Source of the DNA: Streptomycetaceae bacterium
GTDB taxonomy: Bacteria; Actinomycetota; Actinomycetes; Streptomycetales; Streptomycetaceae
Assembly: GCA_019243445.1 (NCBI GenBank)
Contig: JAFAUH010000367.1
Location: 1-64,000 of the forward strand
Direction of reading: 5' to 3'
DNA length: 64,000 nt
The translations under genes were made by a program, and so were the position numbers. Numbering within the stretch: the stretch's first letter is position 1; each line of letters begins with the position of its first letter. Below, piece by piece: positions 62,095 to 64,000 of this stretch. The notes under the pieces are model-generated. The model saw nothing but the letters and a program-made list of their open reading frames with translations. It did no database searches and had not been told where the DNA came from.

Positions 62095-63117
62095 TCAGCC
62101 CAGCACGCGCCAGGGCTCGCGACCGTCCTCGTAGGGCTTGAGGTCACGTGCGTACTTGGGGTGGACCGGTTCGCGGCGCACGACGATCCGCAGGCCCTCG
62201 GGCCGGCCAGTCAGATCGAGCAGGCCGGTGATCTCCACCAGGGCCGCGTCGTCGCGGGGACAGCCCTTCGCGTCCAGCGCGGGCGTCCACGCATCCTCGG
62301 GGACCTTGGCCAGCGCCGCCCAGAAGTCCTCGTCTCGGCTCCACCCGACCGAGAACTCCCAGCGGTTGGCCTTGTTGCCGCCCCCGGAGGCGATCCAGGC
62401 CAGCCACTCCTTGGTGGCTCCGGCGCCGTCGGCGCGGAAGAGGATCGTGCGTCGGCGGCGGGTGGGCAGCTGCCGGACCGCCTCGGTGGACACCTCGATG
62501 TGGTCGGATGCGGTGTTCGCACCCGCGCTTCCCGGGCGCAGGCGGCACACCAGATGCTCGTCGGTGTTGTCGCAGAACATCAGCAGCGGGTGCAGGCCGA
62601 AGCCCTTGCGATGCGGCTCGGCACCCTCCTTGGCGGAGTGCACGGGCACGAACGAGGCATCGATGTCCAGCACCGTCCAGCCGACAAGCGGCTTGCCGTC
62701 CACCCGAATCCAGGGGAAGCCGCCGGGGCGCAGGTCCAGCAGGTCGTACACACGGGAGCGGACCTTGGCGCGCGCGGAGGCGATCTTCGCGAGCTGGACC
62801 GGCCCGATTGCCTCCAGCGTGCGGTACAACGTGGACGCGGAGGCCGGATGCCCCAACACCAAGGCGGCCTGCCGCATCACCTCGATTCCCGCGATCGAGC
62901 GTGCACCCAGCAGCACCGCGCACGCCGCCGACACCAGCACACCGCCGCGGTCGTGAACCGGGTGGAAGTCCCACCGCACCAGCGCCGAAGACAGCGCGTC
63001 GGTCAGCCCGACCTTGTCCGCCAGACGCCGCACGGGCACGATCCCCGCCTTGCCCACCAGCTTCCGCCCGCCCGCCGACAGCGACAGACCCTCCGCCCAC
63101 CCGGTAAGCTTCGACAC
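62095..63117 (-). pseudogene. IS1380-family transposase, C-terminally truncated
   Basis: 340 residues from GTG 63117 (GGAGGAGG about 10 bp upstream); a TTG at 63159 is possible. VHDRGGVLVSAACAVLLGARSIAGIEVMR, FPWIRVDGKPLVGWTVLDIDASFVPVH (catalytic Asp), ILFRADGAGATKEWLAW and WEFSVGWSRDEDFW follow the IS1380 transposase plan. It stops after DGREPWRVLG, about 100 residues short of the usual 450 or so, and nothing resembling the missing end lies downstream. So this IS has lost its 3' end, probably by a deletion or recombination next to the HTH gene. Confidence 0.8.
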
Positions 63118-63224
63118 CCGGAGGGTGCCTCCTCCCCAACGTGATCCAGTTCTAGACAAACCAGATCATCGCAGGTCGAGGCGCCCTTCTCTCGCGTTCT
63201 CACGCAGCGTCACCAGGCCGGGCA

Positions 63225-63246
63225 AGCCTCATGAATTCATGAGGCT
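63225..63246. repeat. 22-bp palindrome upstream of transposase
   Basis: Perfect palindrome centred on GAATTC (CTCATGAATTCATGAG inside). It may mark the IS end or operator. Confidence 0.5.
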
Positions 63247-63347
63247 GGGCACTGGACTGAAGTTTCGCCATTTTCATGATCGACTCGGCGTTGGCGGGTC
63301 ACGCTGTGTGAGATTGGCCGAACAGGCGGCATGACGGCCCGTCAAGC

Positions 63348-63401
63348 GGAAGCATCGGTGGTCTCTGTCCACCTCTGTGCGAGGGGCCCACCGATGCTTC
63401 C
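63348..63401 (+). repeat. 14-bp inverted repeat over a transposase start
   Basis: GGAAGCATCGGTGG (63348-63361) and CCACCGATGCTTCC (63388-63401). The ATG of the IS701-like gene (63394) lies in the right arm, so read-through transcripts would hide the start. Confidence 0.55.
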
Positions 63402-64000
63402 ACCTCCGACCGTACCGGCATCGCTGGTCGACGTCTTGCAGACCGTGCGATCCTGCTTCACCGCGCCGACGTTCGCCACCTTGTGCTCGCTGGTGACCGG
63501 GGTGCTCGCGGCCGATGGGCCGCGCACGGTGACCGGGATGTGGAGCGCGGCCGGGCTGGCTGGGCGGTGCCACTGGTCACGCGGACACCGGTTCTTCTCC
63601 CGCGCGGTGTGGGACCTGGACCGGGTGGGGCTGGCGCTGGCCCGGGCGGTGGTCACGGCGTTCCTCCCCGAAGGCGGCGCGGTCACCGCGGCGGTGGACG
63701 ACTCGCTGTTCCACCGGTACGGGAAGAAGGTCCACGGCGCGAAGTACCAGCACGACGGATCGGCCAAGGGGCGCGACGGCATCGGGCGCGGCAACTGCTT
63801 CGTGATCGTCGGGATCGTGGTGGCGCTGCCGTTCCTGGCCCGCCAGATCTGCCTGCCGGTGATGTTCCGCCTGCACATCCCCAAGGTCAGCGCCTCGAAG
63901 ACCGAGCAGGCCCGCGAGTTGGCCGGCCTGCTCGCAAAGGCTCTGCCCGGGCGCCGGCTGCACGTGGTAGGCGACGCGCTGTACCGGGGCCCGGCCTGGC
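63394..64000 (+). CDS. IS701-type DDE transposase (partial, N-terminal part)
   Basis: 202 residues from ATG 63394 to the window edge. SLVDVLQTVRSCFTAPTFATLCSLVTGVLAADGPRTVTGMWSAAG is the IS701-type N-terminus (usually R.cFt..tf..f..L..G.La...rrTV.gm), HRFFSRAVWDLDRVGLALAR follows, and VTAAVDDSLFHRYGKKVHGAKYQ contains the first catalytic Asp. The frame is intact so far. The fragment at the left edge may be the end of another copy. Confidence 0.75.
   Translation, partial: MLPPPTVPASLVDVLQTVRSCFTAPTFATLCSLVTGVLAADGPRTVTGMWSAAGLAGRCHWSRGHRFFSRAVWDLDRVGLALARAVVTAFLPEGGAVTAAVDDSLFHRYGKKVHGAKYQHDGSAKGRDGIGRGNCFVIVGIVVALPFLARQICLPVMFRLHIPKVSASKTEQARELAGLLAKALPGRRLHVVGDALYRGPAW

Overview
High-GC actinobacterial DNA, almost certainly Streptomyces. 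Coding sequence has strongly GC-biased third positions, GTG starts are common, many genes overlap by ATGA/GTGA, and several promoters appear leaderless. The window looks like a conjugative plasmid or large integrated plasmid-like element. It carries a relaxase, a type IV secretion gene set, a partition locus, a probable replication module, a tyrosine recombinase and a resolvase. Chromosome-type accessory genes and IS elements lie at its edges. No rRNA, tRNA or CRISPR array was seen.

Layout. 0-3.4 kb: transposase and acetyltransferase remnants, a lipoprotein, a toxin-antitoxin pair and a serine resolvase. 3.4-11.3 kb: an array of small accessory genes (DUF2786, ArdC-like, Zn-ribbon/OB-fold-like and unknown proteins). 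Most have their own copy of a nearly identical promoter and structured 5' leader, and many have their own terminator. 11.3-17.8 kb: a duplicated regulator-leader module, a UvrD-like helicase and a candidate replication initiator. 17.9-20.4 kb (minus strand): tyrosine recombinase and small genes. 20.5-26.3 kb: Zn-ribbon, DUF6884-like, coiled-coil, membrane and DnaQ-like exonuclease genes. 26.4-28.2 kb (minus strand): membrane protein, HNH endonuclease and a small protein. 28.2-28.6 kb: a dense run of hairpins, the best oriT candidate, directly before the 1671-residue MobF-type relaxase/helicase (28.6-33.7 kb). 34.9-44.8 kb (minus strand): the transfer apparatus (coupling ATPase, VirB4-like ATPase, SCO6880-like, VirB6-like, VirB8-like, small pilin-like membrane protein, ParA/MinD-like ATPase). 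44.9-47.0 kb: XRE regulator, transglycosylase/NlpC-P60 hydrolase and lipoprotein. 47.7-51.8 kb: parA, a small parB-type gene, a DUF2637 protein and a coiled-coil protein, set among AGAGGTG and GGCAC repeats. 52-55.4 kb: DUF397 and XRE/DUF5753 pair, HATPase and neighbours. 55.6-62.0 kb: a sugar-nucleotide cluster (MurG-like glycosyltransferase, low-molecular-weight phosphatase, DegT aminotransferase, ATP-grasp, dTDP-glucose dehydratase) next to an HTH regulator. 62.1-64.0 kb: a truncated IS1380-type transposase and the start of an IS701-type transposase.

How it may work (inference). The relaxase would nick within the hairpin region at 28.2-28.5 kb and the coupling protein would pass the strand to the secretion apparatus, with the transglycosylase opening peptidoglycan. 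The cassette array at 3.4-10.7 kb, which starts beside a hairpin with the same loop sequence as two near the relaxase, may be a set of establishment genes switched on together in the recipient. An inverted repeat (CGTCAC-N10-GTGACG) recurs at the helicase start and inside the helicase, recombinase, DUF6884-like and ParA/MinD-like genes, suggesting one DNA-binding protein acts across the element.
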